Assembly (NCBI GenBank): GCA_021186555.1
Contig: JAJKFL010000011.1
Span: 37,332,923-37,396,922, forward strand
Source of the DNA: Reticulitermes speratus
Lineage: Eukaryota > Arthropoda > Insecta > Blattodea > Rhinotermitidae
Direction: 5' to 3'
Length of the DNA stretch: 64,000 nucleotides
Shown: piece by piece, positions 1 to 11,765 of the stretch
Numbering within the stretch: position 1 is the stretch's first letter
Layout of the letters: each line of letters opens with the position of its first letter
Program-made: the position numbers and the translations under genes
Notes under the pieces: model-generated
What the model was told of the DNA's origin: nothing
What the model saw: only the letters and a program-made list of their open reading frames with translations
The model's database searches: none

Positions 1-35
1 GAGTTACTGACAGCGTCGTTAAATATGCCATAAAA

Positions 36-257
36 ATTGTAAAGCTCTGCCGGTGCACGCCTTGAAGGCATGTAGGGGGCGTAGAGGTACAGCTCCATTC
101 GAGCCGTGAACTTGACACCTCCGCAGCTCTAACCACCAGGGAAGGAGCTCCGGTGGGCCCCAGCATAGGTTTGGAAGCTTTGACGCTGCTGGGAATCGAA
201 ACACGGACCGTCCAGCCCGTAGCGTAGGCACTATACCAACTGAGCTATCCGGACAGC
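36..257 (-). mobile_element. tRNA-derived SINE, diverged
   Basis: Read on the minus strand, this starts with a tRNA-like head: an A-box-like ATAGCTCAGTTGGTATAG near 250 and a B-box-like stretch near 195. The body runs on through GGGGCCCACCGGAGC and ends near the palindromic CTTGAAGGC tail. The layout matches the better preserved SINE at 37269-37548 but with many differences. It is not a functional tRNA gene, because no acceptor stem closes after the B box. I see no clear target-site duplication. Confidence 0.7.
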
Positions 258-345
258 CAAGTAAATCATAAATATTTAAATACAGACTACAAAATGTATG
301 TGGAAAACATGAAGGGGAAATACCGCTTGAGAAAGCTAGTTGTAA

Positions 346-992
346 ATGGTATGATAATATTGAAGTGGGTGGTATTGAAATGGTAGATAATATTGAAGTG
401 GGTGGTATTGAAATGGTATGATAATATTGAAGTGCGTGCTATTGAAATGGTATGATAATATTGAAGTGGATGGTATTGAAATGGTATGATAATATTGAAG
501 TGGGTGGTATTGAAATGGTATGATAATATTGAAGTGGGTGGTATTGAAATGGTAGATAATATTGAAGTGGGTGGTATTGAAATGGTATGATAATATTGAA
601 GTGCGTGCTATTGAAATGGTATGATAATATTGAAGCGGATGGTATTGAAATGGTATGATAATATTGAAGTGGGTGGTATTGAAATGGTATGATAATATTG
701 AAGTGGGTGGTATTGAAATGGTATGATATATTGAAGTGGGTGGTATTGAAATGGTATGATAATATTGAAGTGGGTGGTATTGAAATGGTATGATAATATT
801 AAAGTGGGTGGTATTGAAATGGTATGATAATATTTAAGTGGGTGGTATTGAAATGGTATGATAATATTGAAGTGGGTGGTATTGAAATGGTATGATAATA
901 TTGAAGTGGGTGGTATTGAAATGGTATGATAATATTGAAGTGGGTGGTATTGAAATGGTATGATAATATTGAAGTGGGTGGTATTGAAATGG
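346..992. repeat. 34-bp tandem array, about 19 copies
   Basis: The unit is AT-rich and contains GGTATTGAAATGG and TATGATAATATTGAAG. Most copies differ by one to three bases or a single-base gap. A block of three variant units (no TATG in one, GTGCGTGCT in the next) recurs at about 370-440 and 550-620, a trace of a multi-unit duplication. No coding potential is apparent. Confidence 0.95.
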
Positions 993-1002
993 AGCGCGGA
1001 CT

Positions 1003-1095
1003 GGATTAATGCGGCTAACAGCAGGGGTGGGGGATTTCTTGACTAGCTAAGCAACTGTTGGCTTCTGAAGGACTCTGCTGCCTCGAATGACTGAG
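1003..1095 (+). mobile_element. LINE 3' UTR remnant
   Basis: GGATTTCTTGACTAGCTAAG followed by CAACTGTTGGCTTCTGAAGG and ACTCTGCTGC matches the 3' UTR of the LINE seen in reverse at 46420-46510. It directly follows the 34-bp array. Only the 3' UTR is left. Confidence 0.65.
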
Positions 1096-1827
1096 GTAAG
1101 TGCCTAGTTGCTTGCTGACAGGCAGCAGTCAAATGTGCCCGTGAGGTTGATGGCTGTCTTGCTGACATGGTAAGCCGAAGGACTCTTACTAAGCAGCAAC
1201 AGAATTTGATGTCAGCTGACACACCATAAACATTGTGTTACGTCCTGACATAGGCCTGCTGATCTTGCAGTGGAGAGTGTCTCTCTGTGTGTCAGCGGGG
1301 CCCACTGACATCCGAGGTATGACAGTTTTATGTACGTCATTTTAAAATGCCTCAGAAGTGCAAGTGGATGGTAACTGGAAGTGTAACGGAAATTAAAAAA
1401 ATACGAGTTAAGTGTGGAGACTCGAGAATTGGCGTCTCTAGAGCGTCGTATTCTGTTACGAAACTGAGCCAAACAACTGCAATTTAGTTTAGACGTCATG
1501 TTTGTGTTTGTGACAGAAGTACGTTTTTGGAGAGAGCTGTAGGGCAAATCTGACGTCCAGTGCCCGTGGGGGGTCCTTGTAGTTTCTTTGTTTGCTGGGT
1601 CGCCTGGGGTAACTTGCAAATGGACACAGGCAGAGAGTTCAGGGTTGCGTGTGGTCGGCCACAAAAAATACAGGACGAGTCATGTGACGCAGAGAATAAA
1701 CTGGGGGGGGGGGGGGTGCTGCTTTCACAATTATAAAATTTGACCTGATATTCCAAAAAAAATCGTAACTAACACTTGTTATTTTCAGAATCCACCATAG
1801 TCGTGTCTAGCAGACTGCGATAGATGG
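1096..1827. other. Unassigned spacer with G14 run
   Basis: I recognise no gene or mobile element here. It holds a run of 14 G at 1703-1716. Open stretches on the minus strand are short and show no known motif. Confidence 0.5.
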
Positions 1828-2741
1828 CGATAGTACAGCCCACGATAGTACAGCTCACGATAGTACAGCTCACGATAGTAGAGCTCACGATAGTACAGCT
1901 CACGATAGTACAGCTCACGATAGTGCAGCTCACGATAGTACAGCTCACGATAGTGCAGCTCACGATAGTAGAGCTACGATAGTACAGCTCACGATAGTAA
2001 GCTCACGATAGTAGAGCTCACGATAGTAGAGCTCACGATAGTAGAGCTCACGATAGTCAGCTCACGATAGTCCAGCTCACGATAGTCCAGCTCACGATAG
2101 TGCAGCTCACGATAGTGCAGCTCACGATAGTCCAGCTCACGATAGTCCAGCTCACGATAGTCCAGCTCACGATAGTCAGCTCACGATAGTACAGCTCACG
2201 ATAGTACAGCTCACGATAGTCAGCTCACGATAGTCAGCTCACGATAGTGCAGCTCACGATAGTGCAGCTCACGATAGTGCAGCTCACGATAGTGCAGCTC
2301 ACGATAGTGCAGCTCACGATAGTGCAGCTCACGATAGTGCAGCTCACGATAGTCAGCTCACGATAGTCAGCTCACGATAGTCAGCTCACGATAGTCCAGC
2401 TCACGATAGTCCAGCTCACGATAGTTCAGCTCACGATAGTGCAGCTCACGATAGTGCAGCTCACGATAGTCAGCTCACGATAGTCAGCTCACGATAGTCA
2501 GCTCACGATAGTCAGCTCACGATAGTACAGCTCACGATAGTCAGCTCACGATAGTGCAGCTCACGATAGTGCAGCTCACGATAGTCCAGCTCACGATAGT
2601 CCAGCTCACGATAGTGCAGCTCACGATAGTGCAGCTCACGATAGTGCAGCTCACGATAGTGCAGCTCACGATAGTGCAGCTCACGATGCTAGTGTGCAGC
2701 TCACGATAGTCAGCTCACGATAGTCAGCTCACGATAGTCAT
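1828..2741. repeat. 15-bp minisatellite, about 60 copies
   Basis: The unit is CAGCTCACGATAGT followed by zero, one or two variable bases (A, G, C, T or none), giving 14-16 bp periods. The core is nearly invariant and only the linker changes, in runs (GTGC runs, GTCC runs), as expected for slippage or unequal exchange. One stray unit lies at 2838-2853. Confidence 0.95.
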
Positions 2742-2937
2742 GCAGTCTTGAAGAGCGTCTTCAAGAAGTTGATAGTTCGTCAGATGTTGTAGTTCTTAAA
2801 CGTGATTCGTGTGCAGAACAAGAAGTGATGCAGCACGTTGCAGCTCACGATAGTTACGCCAAACGTGACGCACGGTAACATGGACGCCGCTTGGTGTTGG
2901 TATTGAAGCAGACGGTTACGACGGTCAGATGGCCGGA
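2742..2937. other. Spacer with one orphan 15-bp unit
   Basis: This is a short unique spacer between two arrays. It contains an isolated copy of the 15-bp unit at 2838-2853, so the upstream array was once longer or has spread. I see nothing else. Confidence 0.5.
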
Positions 2938-4308
2938 CAGTTGGCACGTTCATTGACAGACGTCCTTCGTAAATATCGGACTGTTGGCACGTTCATTGAC
3001 AGACGTTCTTCGTAAATATCGGACTGTTGGCAGATCATTGACACGTCCTTCGTAAATATCGGACTGTTGGCACGTTCATTGACACGTCCTTCGTAAATAT
3101 CGGACTGTTGGCACGTTCATTGACAGACGTCCTTCGTAAATATCGGACTGTTGGCACGTTCATTGACAGACGTCCTTCGTAATATCGGACTGTTGGCACG
3201 TTCATTGACACGTCCTTCGTAAATATCGGACTGTTGGCACGTTCATTGACACGTCCTTCGTAAATATCGGACTGTTGGCACGTTCATTGACACGTCCTTC
3301 GTAAATATCGGACTGTTGGCACGTTCATTGACACGTCCTTCGTAAATATCGGACTGTTGGCACGTTCATTGACACGTCCTTCGTAAATATCGGACTGTTG
3401 GCACGTTCATTGACAGACGTCCTTCGTAATATCGGACTGTTGGCACGTTCATTGACACGTCCTTCGTAAATATCGGACTGTTGGCACGTTCATTGACACG
3501 TCCTTCGTAAATATCGGACTGTTGGCACGTTCATTGACACGTCCTTCGTAAATATCGGACTGTTGGCACGTTCATTGACAGACGTCCTTCGTAATATCGG
3601 ACTGTTGGCACGTTCATTGACACGTCCTTCGTAAATATCGGACTGTTGGCACGTTCATTGACAGACGTCCTTCGTAATATCGGACTGTTGGCACGTTCAT
3701 TGACACGTCCTTCGTAAATATCGGACTGTTGGCACGTTCATTGACACGTCCTTCGTAAATATCGGACTGTTGGCACGTTCATTGACACGTCCTTCGTAAA
3801 TATCGGACTGTTGGCACGTTCATTGACAGACGTCCTTCGTAATATCGGACTGTTGGCACGTTCATTGACACGTCCTTCGTAAATATCGGACTGTTGGCAC
3901 GTTCATTGACACGTCCTTCGTAAATATCGGACTGTTGGCACGTTCATTGACACGTCCTTCGTAAATATCGGACTGTTGGCACGTTCATTGACAGACGTCC
4001 TTCGTAATATCGGACTGTTGGCACGTTCATTGACACGTCCTTCGTAAATATCGGACTGTTGGCACGTTCATTGACAGACGTCCTTCGTAATATCGGACTG
4101 TTGGCACGTTCATTGACACGTCCTTCGTAAATATCGGACTGTTGGCAAGTTCATTGACAGACGTCCTTCGTAAATATCGGACTGTTGGCAGTTCATTGAC
4201 AGACGTCCTTCGTAAATATCGGACTGTTGGCAAGTTCATTGACAGACGTCCTTCGTAAATATCGGACTGTTGGCAAGTTCATTGACAGACGTCCTTCGTA
4301 ATATCGGC
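2938..4308. repeat. 41-43-bp tandem array, about 33 copies
   Basis: The unit contains TTGGCACGTTCATTGACA, CGTCCTTCGTAAATATCGG and ACTG. Two linked changes define subtypes: GACAGACG against GACACG, and GTAATATCGG against GTAAATATCGG. The GTAATATCGG subtype recurs about 248, 165, 83, 164, 165 and 83 bp apart, which indicates higher-order blocks of two and four units. Confidence 0.95.
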
Positions 4309-4541
4309 ACCGACTTTGACTTACGAAATTAGCGACAGTCGACACCTTCTGATCAATTAATACGCAGAAATTTGGCCAAAGCGGGCAGTGCTCGGTGAGC
4401 TAGTTCAGTTTGCCGTGAGGACCCTGACGTGCTTTGTGGCTCGTGCTGCACACAGCGGCTTAAAGACAGCAGGTAACGGGTAAAGGCAGACATGCATGTA
4501 TACTAGACTTCATGTATATTATCTTCACCGTGCAGTTTTAA
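4309..4541. other. Unassigned spacer
   Basis: No gene, known repeat or structured element was recognised between the 41-43-bp array and the foldback element. Confidence 0.4.
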
Positions 4542-4596
4542 CAAGTCACAAATTAACACACCAACAAATGCACTATATTTTCACTTTTTATTCTTC

Positions 4597-4643
4597 AACC
4601 CCTACACATGTTTCAACCTTTACAGGGTCATCTTCAGGGGGCT
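4597..4643 (-). ncRNA. Hammerhead-ribozyme-like motif in left arm
   Basis: On the minus strand: helix I strand AGCCCC, core CTGAAGA, a hairpin, GAAAC, a short closed ACATGTGT, cleavage-type GTA, then GGGGTT, which pairs with AGCCCC (six pairs, one G-U). The order is that of type I hammerheads with a very short helix III, as reported in Penelope-like elements. An extra T lies between CTGAAGA and the helix II stem in every copy here, so activity is uncertain. Confidence 0.55.
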
Positions 4644-4751
4644 CGTAGTGTACATTTACTTTACATCCACTGTTTATGTCTGCTATTGTGTTATATATAT
4701 CACATATAGTCACGTTATATTATCATTTATATATTACAGTTATTTATAACA

Positions 4752-5011
4752 ATTTTTTTTCAATGGCTCGACAGCCCCTTGGGGGCCTAGGCCGCCTCAT
4801 TTTTCGAGGCTTCACGATCACACTCAGACACACCACACTCGGTAGGACTCCTCTGGACGAGTGATCAGCCCGTCGCAGAGACCTCTACCTGACAACACAC
4901 AACACTCACAACAGACAGACATCCATGCCTCCGGCGGAATTCGAACCCGCAATCCCAGTAAGCGAGCGGTCGTAGACCCACGTCTTAGACCGCACGGCCA
5001 CTGGGATCGGC
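4752..5011 (-). mobile_element. tRNA-headed SINE inside foldback
   Basis: Reading from 5011 downward, a tRNA-like head (A-box-like TGGCCGTGCGGTCTAAG, B-box GGGTTCGAATTCC) is followed by an SINE body and a run of eight A, seen as T8 at about 4753-4760. An 8-bp direct repeat TTATAACA flanks it at 4744-4751 and 5012-5019, which fits a target-site duplication. The head resembles Leu/Ser-type tRNA. It differs from the other SINE heads in this window. Confidence 0.75.
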
Positions 5012-5064
5012 TTATAACATAATAGCAGACATAAACAGTGGATGTAAAGTAAATGTAGATTACG

Positions 5065-5111
5065 AGCCCCCTGAAGATGGCCTTGTAAGGGTTGAAACAT
5101 ATGTAGGGGTT
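5065..5111 (+). ncRNA. Hammerhead-ribozyme-like motif in right arm
   Basis: AGCCCC, CTGAAGA, a hairpin with CCTTGTAAGG at its tip, GAAACATATGTA, then GGGGTT. Its mirror copy is at 4597-4643, so each strand of the element would carry one motif near its 3' end. The helix II base has weaker pairing than in the copies at 29021 and 53393. Confidence 0.5.
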
Positions 5112-5188
5112 AAAGGATAAAAAGTGAAAATATAGTGCATTTTGTTGGCGTGTAATTTGTGACTTGAGTTCATGTTCATCGCCTGGGT

Positions 5189-5246
5189 GTTGCTGAAGAT
5201 TCAGGTGTTGCTGAAGATTCAGGTGTTGTTGAAGATTCAGGTGTTC
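5189..5246 (+). repeat. 18-bp direct repeat, 3 copies
   Basis: GTGTTGCTGAAGATTCAG is repeated three times with one substitution and a partial fourth unit. Because 18 is divisible by three it leaves reading frames open, but there is no sign that it is coding. Confidence 0.8.
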
Positions 5247-5294
5247 TGGGATGTGGGGTCGTGGTGTTGTGTGAGTAGCAGTCCAAGACTGGGA

Positions 5295-5385
5295 CTGCTA
5301 CACCCTGAAGATGAAGGCACTGCGATCTATCGAAACTTTGCAGTAGCCTACTGGCCCAACGACGCGGTGTCACAGTGTCAACACT
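5295..5385 (+). mobile_element. Diverged transposon terminus
   Basis: ACCCTGAAGATGAAGGCACT, then ATCGAAACTTTGCAG and CCCAACGACGCGGTGTCACA, match the reverse complement of 46085-46165. This is a dispersed terminal sequence with a decayed CTGAAGA...CGAAAC motif, perhaps from Penelope-like elements. The element body is absent. Confidence 0.5.
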
Positions 5386-5809
5386 GCAAACGTCGGAAGC
5401 TTCAGAACGCCTGCAGTTGATGCAGCGTCAGTTGCGGACCGAAACGTGATGATTTGTGCCCTGAGACCATTGGTCGGGCCGGTTCCGTGTTCCTGTCTGC
5501 CGGATAATGTGTTTTAGTAACGTCCGTCTATTGTTGTGTTGCTTGTTTCGATGGTCGACCACCCACAGCACTGCTTGTTTCCGCCAGCAAACAATCGCAT
5601 ATCGAGACTCTCGATCTCGAACTGTAGGTTGTTCCATTTTACTGGGCCGTAATTATGGATATGGTATAGCTTAGTTGGAGGTTAAAGATCGTGGGAACTG
5701 AGATGTCTTACATATGACGTGAGTACAGGGTGCGTCAGTAAACATTTACTGAGAAGATGGTTGGAAGGATGTACTGCAGACGTAAGTCAGATGCAGATGG
5801 GTTCTTGGG
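5386..5809. other. Unassigned spacer
   Basis: No gene or repeat was recognised up to the start of the 135-bp array. Short open frames on the minus strand lack any motif I know. Confidence 0.4.
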
Positions 5810-6965
5810 GAAGGCAACCGGACTGAACTGGCTCAGGATCGTGTCCAGTGGTGGGCTTTGGTATTAGCGGTGTTGAACCTTTGTGTTCTGCTGCCAGAGA
5901 GTTAGTTAATTAGTAAGATGGATCTTAGGGAAATAGGTTGTGAGGATGGGAGGTGGATAGAACTGGCTCAGGATCGTGTGTAATGGTGGGCTTTGGTATT
6001 AGCGGTGTTGAACCTTTGTGTTCTGCTGCCAGAGAGTTAGTTAATTAGTAAGATGGATCTTAGGGAAATGGGTTGCGAGGATGGGAGGTGGATAGAACTG
6101 GCTCAGGATCGTGTCCAGTGGTGGGCTTTTGTGTTAGCGGTGTTGAACCTTTGTGTTCTGCTGCCAGAGAGTTAGTTAATTAGTAAGATGGATCTTATGG
6201 AAATGGGTTGTGAGGATGGGAGGTGGATAGAACTGGCTCAGGATCGTGTCCAGTGGTGGGCTTTTGTGTTAGCGGTGTTGAACCTTTGTGTTCTGCTGCC
6301 AGAGAGTTAGTTAATTAGTAAGATGGATCTTAGGAAATAGGTTGTGAGGATGGGAGGTGGATAGAACTGGCTCAGGATCGTGTGTAATGGTGGGCTTTTG
6401 TGTTAGCGGTGCTGAACCTTTGTGTTCTGCTGCCAGAGAGTTAGTTAATTAGTAAGATGGATCTTATGGAAATGGGTTGTGAGGATGGGAGGTGGATAGA
6501 ACTGGCTCAGGATCGTGTCCAGTGGTGGGCTTTTGTGTTAGCGGTGTTGAACCTTTGTGTTCTGCTGCCAGAGAGTTAGTTAATTAGTAAGATGGATCTT
6601 AGGGAAATGGGTTGTGAGGATGGGAGGTGGATAGAACTGGCTCAGGATCGTGTGTAATGGTGGGCTTTGATATTAGCGGTGTTGAACCTTTGTGTTCTGC
6701 TGCCAGAGAGTTAGTTAATTAGTAAGATGGATCTTAGGGAAATAGGTTGTGAGGATGGGAGGTGGATAGAACTGGCTCAGGATCGTGTCCAGTGGTGGGC
6801 TTTTGTGTTAGCGGTGTTGAACCTTTGTGTTCTGCTGCCAGAGAGTTAGTTAATTAGTAAGATGGATCTTATGGAAATGGGTTGTGAGGATGGTAGGTGG
6901 ATAGAACTGGCTCAGGATCGTGTCCAGTGGTGGGCTTTGGTATTAGCGGTGTTGAACCTCTGTGT
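5810..6965 (+). repeat. 135-bp array made of LINE 3' end, about 8.5 copies
   Basis: Each unit reads, in one frame, KMDLREMGCEDGRWIELAQD then RVQWWAFVLAVLNL and a stop, followed by a GAGTTAGTTAATTAG tail. This is the C-terminus of the LINE ORF2 found elsewhere here (compare WIELAQD at 16384 and WIDLAQD at 59170), ending in a GTTA-rich tail like the (GTTA)n end of the LINE at 39990. Units differ by a few bases (AGGGAAAT against ATGGAAAT, GTCCAGTGG against GTGTAATGG). A retrotransposon tail has become a satellite monomer. Confidence 0.9.
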
Positions 6966-7542
6966 TATGTTATTCAGTTCAGTCAGTCAGTCAGTGGGTT
7001 AGTATGGAGTGGGTTCAGCAGTTCACAGGTTTTTATTAGTGCCCAGAATGCGTGGAGCCTTACCCTGTCACGTCGTGTTGTTTACATCCGCACCTTGCAG
7101 CAGCTATTTTAGGGTCTCCTGCATGTAAACACAGGCAGCCTGCACAGGCAACCTGCACAACAGTCCGTCGGCCCCTTTTTGTTCTGGCTTTCTCCGTTTG
7201 CCCTTCGTTTCTATGTACTCGTATACATTTCTACTAGTTCTACTTACCCACGAACGTCGCCGTCTAGCTAGTAGCATTCCTACTTCATGTTAGGTGGCCC
7301 CGGGCGCAGACGGCTCGGCAACCGGCTGCCCTATCTCACGTTTATTCTTCGTTTCCTCCAGGCAAATGCCTGGATGGTGTCCCAAGTTGGCCGCGATCTC
7401 CACTTTTGACACCCTCCGCAGTTCAACATTCACCGACTCCTGTCATTCTGTGGCATGTAGGCTCCGAGAGCTTCGATTTTACAGTAGCAAGGATATTGCC
7501 GTGGTGTGTCACAGTCTTGTAACATGCAGTACGTTCCGCGTG
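6966..7542. other. Unassigned spacer
   Basis: It starts with a short (GTCA)n stretch near 6975-6995. The rest is unique sequence with no motif I recognise. Confidence 0.4.
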
Positions 7543-10500
7543 GCCTCAGTGTAACATAACACAGCTAATGTATTCACAAACTTAGTCACATGACACCTCA
7601 GTGTAACATAACACAGCTAATGTATTCACAAACTTAGTCACATGACACCTCAGTGTAACATAACACAGCTACTGTATTCACCAACTTAGTCATATGACAC
7701 CTCAGTGTAACATAACACAGCTAATGTATTCACCAACTTAGTCATATGACACCTCAGTGTAACATAACACAGCTAATGTATTCACAAACTTAGTCACATG
7801 ACACCTCAGTGTAACATAACACAGCTAATGTATTCACCAACTTAGTCATATGACACCTCAGTGTAACATAACACAGCTAATGTATTCACAAACTTAGTCA
7901 CATGACACCTCAGTGTAACATAACACAGCTAATGTATTCACCAACTTAGTCATATGACACCTCAGTGTAACATAACACAGCTAATGTATTCACCAACTTA
8001 GTCATATGACACCTCAGTGTAACATAACACAGCTAATGTATTCACCAAATTAGTCATATGACACCTCAGTGTAACATAACACAGCTAATGTATTCACCAA
8101 CTTAGTCATATGACACCTCAGTGTAACATAACACAGCTAATGTATTCACCAACTTAGTCATATGACACCTCAGTGTAACATAACACAGCTAATGTATTCA
8201 CCAACTTAGTCATATGACACCTCAGTGTAACATAACACAGCTACTGTATTCACCAACTTAGTCATATGACACCTCAGTGTAACATAACACAGCTAATGTA
8301 TTCACCAACTTAGTCATATGACACCTCAGTGTAACATAACACAGCTAATGTATTCACCAACTTAGTCATATGACACCTCAGTGTAACATAACACAGCTAA
8401 TGTATTCACCAACTTAGTCATATGACACCTCAGTGTAACATAACACAGCTAATGTATTCACAAACTTAGTCACATGACACCTCAGTGTAACATAACACAG
8501 CTAATGTATCCACCAACTTAGTCACATGACACCTCAGTGTAACAACACAGCTAATGTATCCACCAACTTAGTCACATGACACCTCAGTGTAACATAACAC
8601 AGCTAATGTATTCACCAACTTAGTCACATGACACCTCAGTGTAACAACACAGCTAATGTATTCACCAACTTAGTCACATGACACCTCAGTGTAACAACAC
8701 AGCTAATGTATTCACCAACTTAGTCACATGACACCTCAGTGTAACATAACACAGTTAATGTATTCACCAACTTAGTCACATGACACCTCAGTGTAACATA
8801 ACACAGCTAATGTATTCACCAACTTAGTCACATGACACCTCAGTGTAACATAACACAGCTAATGTATTCACCAACTTAGTCACATGACACCTCAGTGTAA
8901 CATAACACAGCTAATGTATTCACAAACTTAGTCACATGACACCTCAGTGTAACATAACACAGCTAATGTATTCACAAACTTAGTCATATGACACCTCAGT
9001 GTAACATAACACAGCTAATGTATTCACCAACTTAGTCATATGACACCTCAGTGTAACATAACACAGCTAATGTATTCACCAACTTAGTCACATGACACCT
9101 CAGTGTAACATAACACAGCTAATGTATTCACCAACTTAGTCACATGACACCTCAGTGTAACATAACACAGCTAATGTATTCACCAACTTAGTCACATGAC
9201 ACCTCAGTGTAACATAACACAGCTAATGTATTCACCAACTTAGTCACATGACACCTCAGTGTAACATAACACAGCTAATGTATTCACCAACTTAGTCACA
9301 TGACACCTCAGTGTAACATAACACAGCTAATGTATTCACCAACTTAGTCACATGACACCTCAGTGTAACATAACACAGCTAATGTATTCACCAACTTAGT
9401 CACATGACACCTCAGTGTAACATAACACAGCTAATGTATTCACCAACTTAGTCACATGACACCTCAGTGTAACATAACACAGCTAATGTATTCACCAACT
9501 TAGTCACATGACACCTCAGTGTAACATAACACAGCTAATGTATTCACCAACTTAGTCACATGACACCTCAGTGTAACATAACACAGCTAATGTATTCACC
9601 AACTTAGTCACATGACACCTCAGTGTAACATAACACAGCTAATGTATTCACCAACTTAGTCACATGACACCTCAGTGTAACATAACACAGCTAATGTATT
9701 CACCAACTTAGTCACATGACACCTCAGTGTAACATAACACAGCTAATGTATTCACCAACTTAGTCACATGACACCTCAGTGTAACATAACACAGCTAATG
9801 TATTCATCAACTTAGTCACATGACACCTCAGTGTAACATAACACAGCTAATGTATTCATCAACTTAGTCACATGACACCTCAGTGTAACATAACACAGCT
9901 AATGTATTCATCAACTTAGTCACATGACACCTCAGTGTAACATAACACAGCTAATGTATTCATCAACTTAGTCACATGACACCTCAGTGTAACATAACAC
10001 AGCTAATGTATTCACCAACTTAGTCACATGACACCTCAGTGTAACATAACACAGCTAATGTATTCATCAACTTAGTCACATGACACCTCAGTGTAACATA
10101 ACACAGCTAATGTATTCATCAACTTAGTCACATGACACCTCAGTGTAACATAACACAGCTAATGTATTCATCAACTTAGTCACATGACACCTCAGTGTAA
10201 CATAACACAGCTAATGTATTCATCAACTTAGTCACATGACACCTCAGTGTAACATAACACAGCTAATGTATTCACCAACTTAGTCACATGACACCTCAGT
10301 GTAACATAACACAGCTAATGTATTCACCAACTTAGTCACATGACACCTCAGTGTAACATAACACAGCTAATGTATTCACCAACTTAGTCACATGACACCT
10401 CAGTGTAACATAACACAGCTAATGTATTCATAAACTTAGTCACATGACACCTCAGTGTAACATAACACAGCTAATGTATTCACCAACTTAGTCACATGAC

Positions 10501-11128
10501 ACCTCAGTGTAACATAACACAGCTAATGTATTCACCAACTTAGTCACCTGACACCTCAGTGTAACATAACACAGCTAATGTATTCACCAACTTAGTCACA
10601 TGACACCTCAGTGTAACATAACACAGCTAATGTATTCATCAACTTAGTCACATGACACCTCAGTGTAACATAACACAGCTAATGTATTCATCAACTTAGT
10701 CACATGACACCTCAGTGTAACATAACACAGCTAATGTATTCATCAACTTAGTCACATGACACCTCAGTGTAACATAACACAGCTAATGTATTCATCAACT
10801 TAGTCACATGACACCTCAGTGTAACATAACACAGCTAATGTATTCACCAACTTAGTCACATGACACCTCAGTGTAACATAACACAGCTAATGTATTCACC
10901 AACTTAGTCACATGACACCTCAGTGTAACATAACACAGCTAATGTATTCATCAACTTAGTCACATGACACCTCAGTGTAACATAACACAGCTAATGTATT
11001 CACCAACTTAGTCACATGACACCTCAGTGTAACATAACACAGCTAATGTATTCATCAACTTAGTCACATGACACCTCAGTGTAACATAACACAGCTAATG
11101 TATTCACCAACTTAGTCACATGACACCC
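7543..11128. repeat. 52-bp satellite array, about 69 copies
   Basis: The unit contains CCTCAGTGTAACATAACACA, GCTAATGTATTCACCAACTT and AGTCACATGACA. The array is very uniform. Subtypes come in blocks: CACAAAC and CATATGAC units at the left, AACAACACAG (deletion) units around 8540-8700, and CATCAAC units around 9800-10250 and 10630-11060. Blocks of like units suggest recent local amplification by unequal exchange. Confidence 0.97.
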
Positions 11129-11176
11129 AAGGCATTATTCTCTCGCATCATGGAAAAAACTAAGCAGGTAATTGAG

Positions 11177-11225
11177 TTATGACGTCACTGAAGATAGCTC
11201 AGTCGAGCCGAAACGTCTGTCATAA
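11177..11225 (+). ncRNA. Hammerhead-ribozyme-like motif, extended stem
   Basis: CTGAAGA, T, the hairpin AGCTC-AGTC-GAGC, CGAAAC and GTC are bracketed by TTATGAC (11177-11183) and GTCATAA (11219-11225), which pair perfectly over 7 bp. The bracket is separated from the core by a small internal loop. It sits just after the 52-bp array. It looks like a solitary terminus of a Penelope-type or related element. Confidence 0.5.
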
Positions 11226-11260
11226 TTGTATGATACTTTTAATAAGAGGCTGCAAGCGGT

Positions 11261-11497
11261 ATGCTGTTAGTCACCATGTCAAGCCGCGGATTACATTCGT
11301 ATCTGCAGATACAGCAGTTGGCTGTTTGGTTTGGCCACGGTCAAGTTGTAAGTAAATATGTCGACAGAATTACGGCATCGGCGATACTTCGGTTGGCATG
11401 GAAACCGTTTTGTGTGTCTGTGTATTTTATTCTGTGTATAGTTGGGTTCTGATTTGTTGATTGATTGATTGATTTGGTACTTATTTTAATGGTGGAC
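11261..11497. other. Spacer with GATT microsatellite
   Basis: The region contains (GATT)n at about 11457-11475. Nothing else was recognised. Confidence 0.5.
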
Positions 11498-11765
11498 GTA
11501 TTCGGTATAGCGACTCGCTACAGGCTGGACGGTCCGGGAATCGAATCCCGGTAGGGGTGAGATTTTCCACACCTGTCCAGACCGGCCCTGGGGCCAACCC
11601 AGCCTCCTGTACAATGGGTACCGGGTTATTCCCCGGGGGTAAAGTGGCCGGGGCGTGGCGTTGACCACCCACCCTCATCTAGTGCCAGGGTTAAAGAAAG
11701 AGTAGAGCTATACCTCTACTCCCCCTCTGGTCCTTCATGGCCTGTTGTAGGGAGAACTACTTACT
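11498..11765 (+). mobile_element. SINE family 1, 5'-truncated
   Basis: The head begins within the tRNA part (CGGTATAGCGACTCGCTACA), followed by B-box GGGAATCGAATCCCGG, the common core (GGCCCTGGGGCC, CAATGGGTACCGGG, GGGGGTAAAGTGGCCGGGGC) and the tail CCTTCATGGCCTGTTGTAGG. It matches the intact copy at 37269-37548 closely, but the first bases of the tRNA head are missing. Confidence 0.85.

Larger units (their letters stand above)
4542..5166. mobile_element. Foldback element with 150-bp inverted repeats
   Basis: The left arm (4542 to about 4694) and right arm (about 5012 to 5166) are reverse complements over roughly 150 bp with few mismatches, starting CAAGTCACAAATTA and ending TAATTTGTGACTTG. 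Each arm holds a hammerhead-like motif, on the minus strand at left and on the plus strand at right. A tRNA-headed SINE was later inserted between the arms. I found no open transposase and no convincing target-site duplication, so it is a non-autonomous element, perhaps an inverted pair of Penelope-type termini. Confidence 0.85.

Noticed and set aside
7543..11128. CRISPR-like regular repeats
   Set aside because: Units are head-to-tail with no unique spacers, and the genome is eukaryotic.
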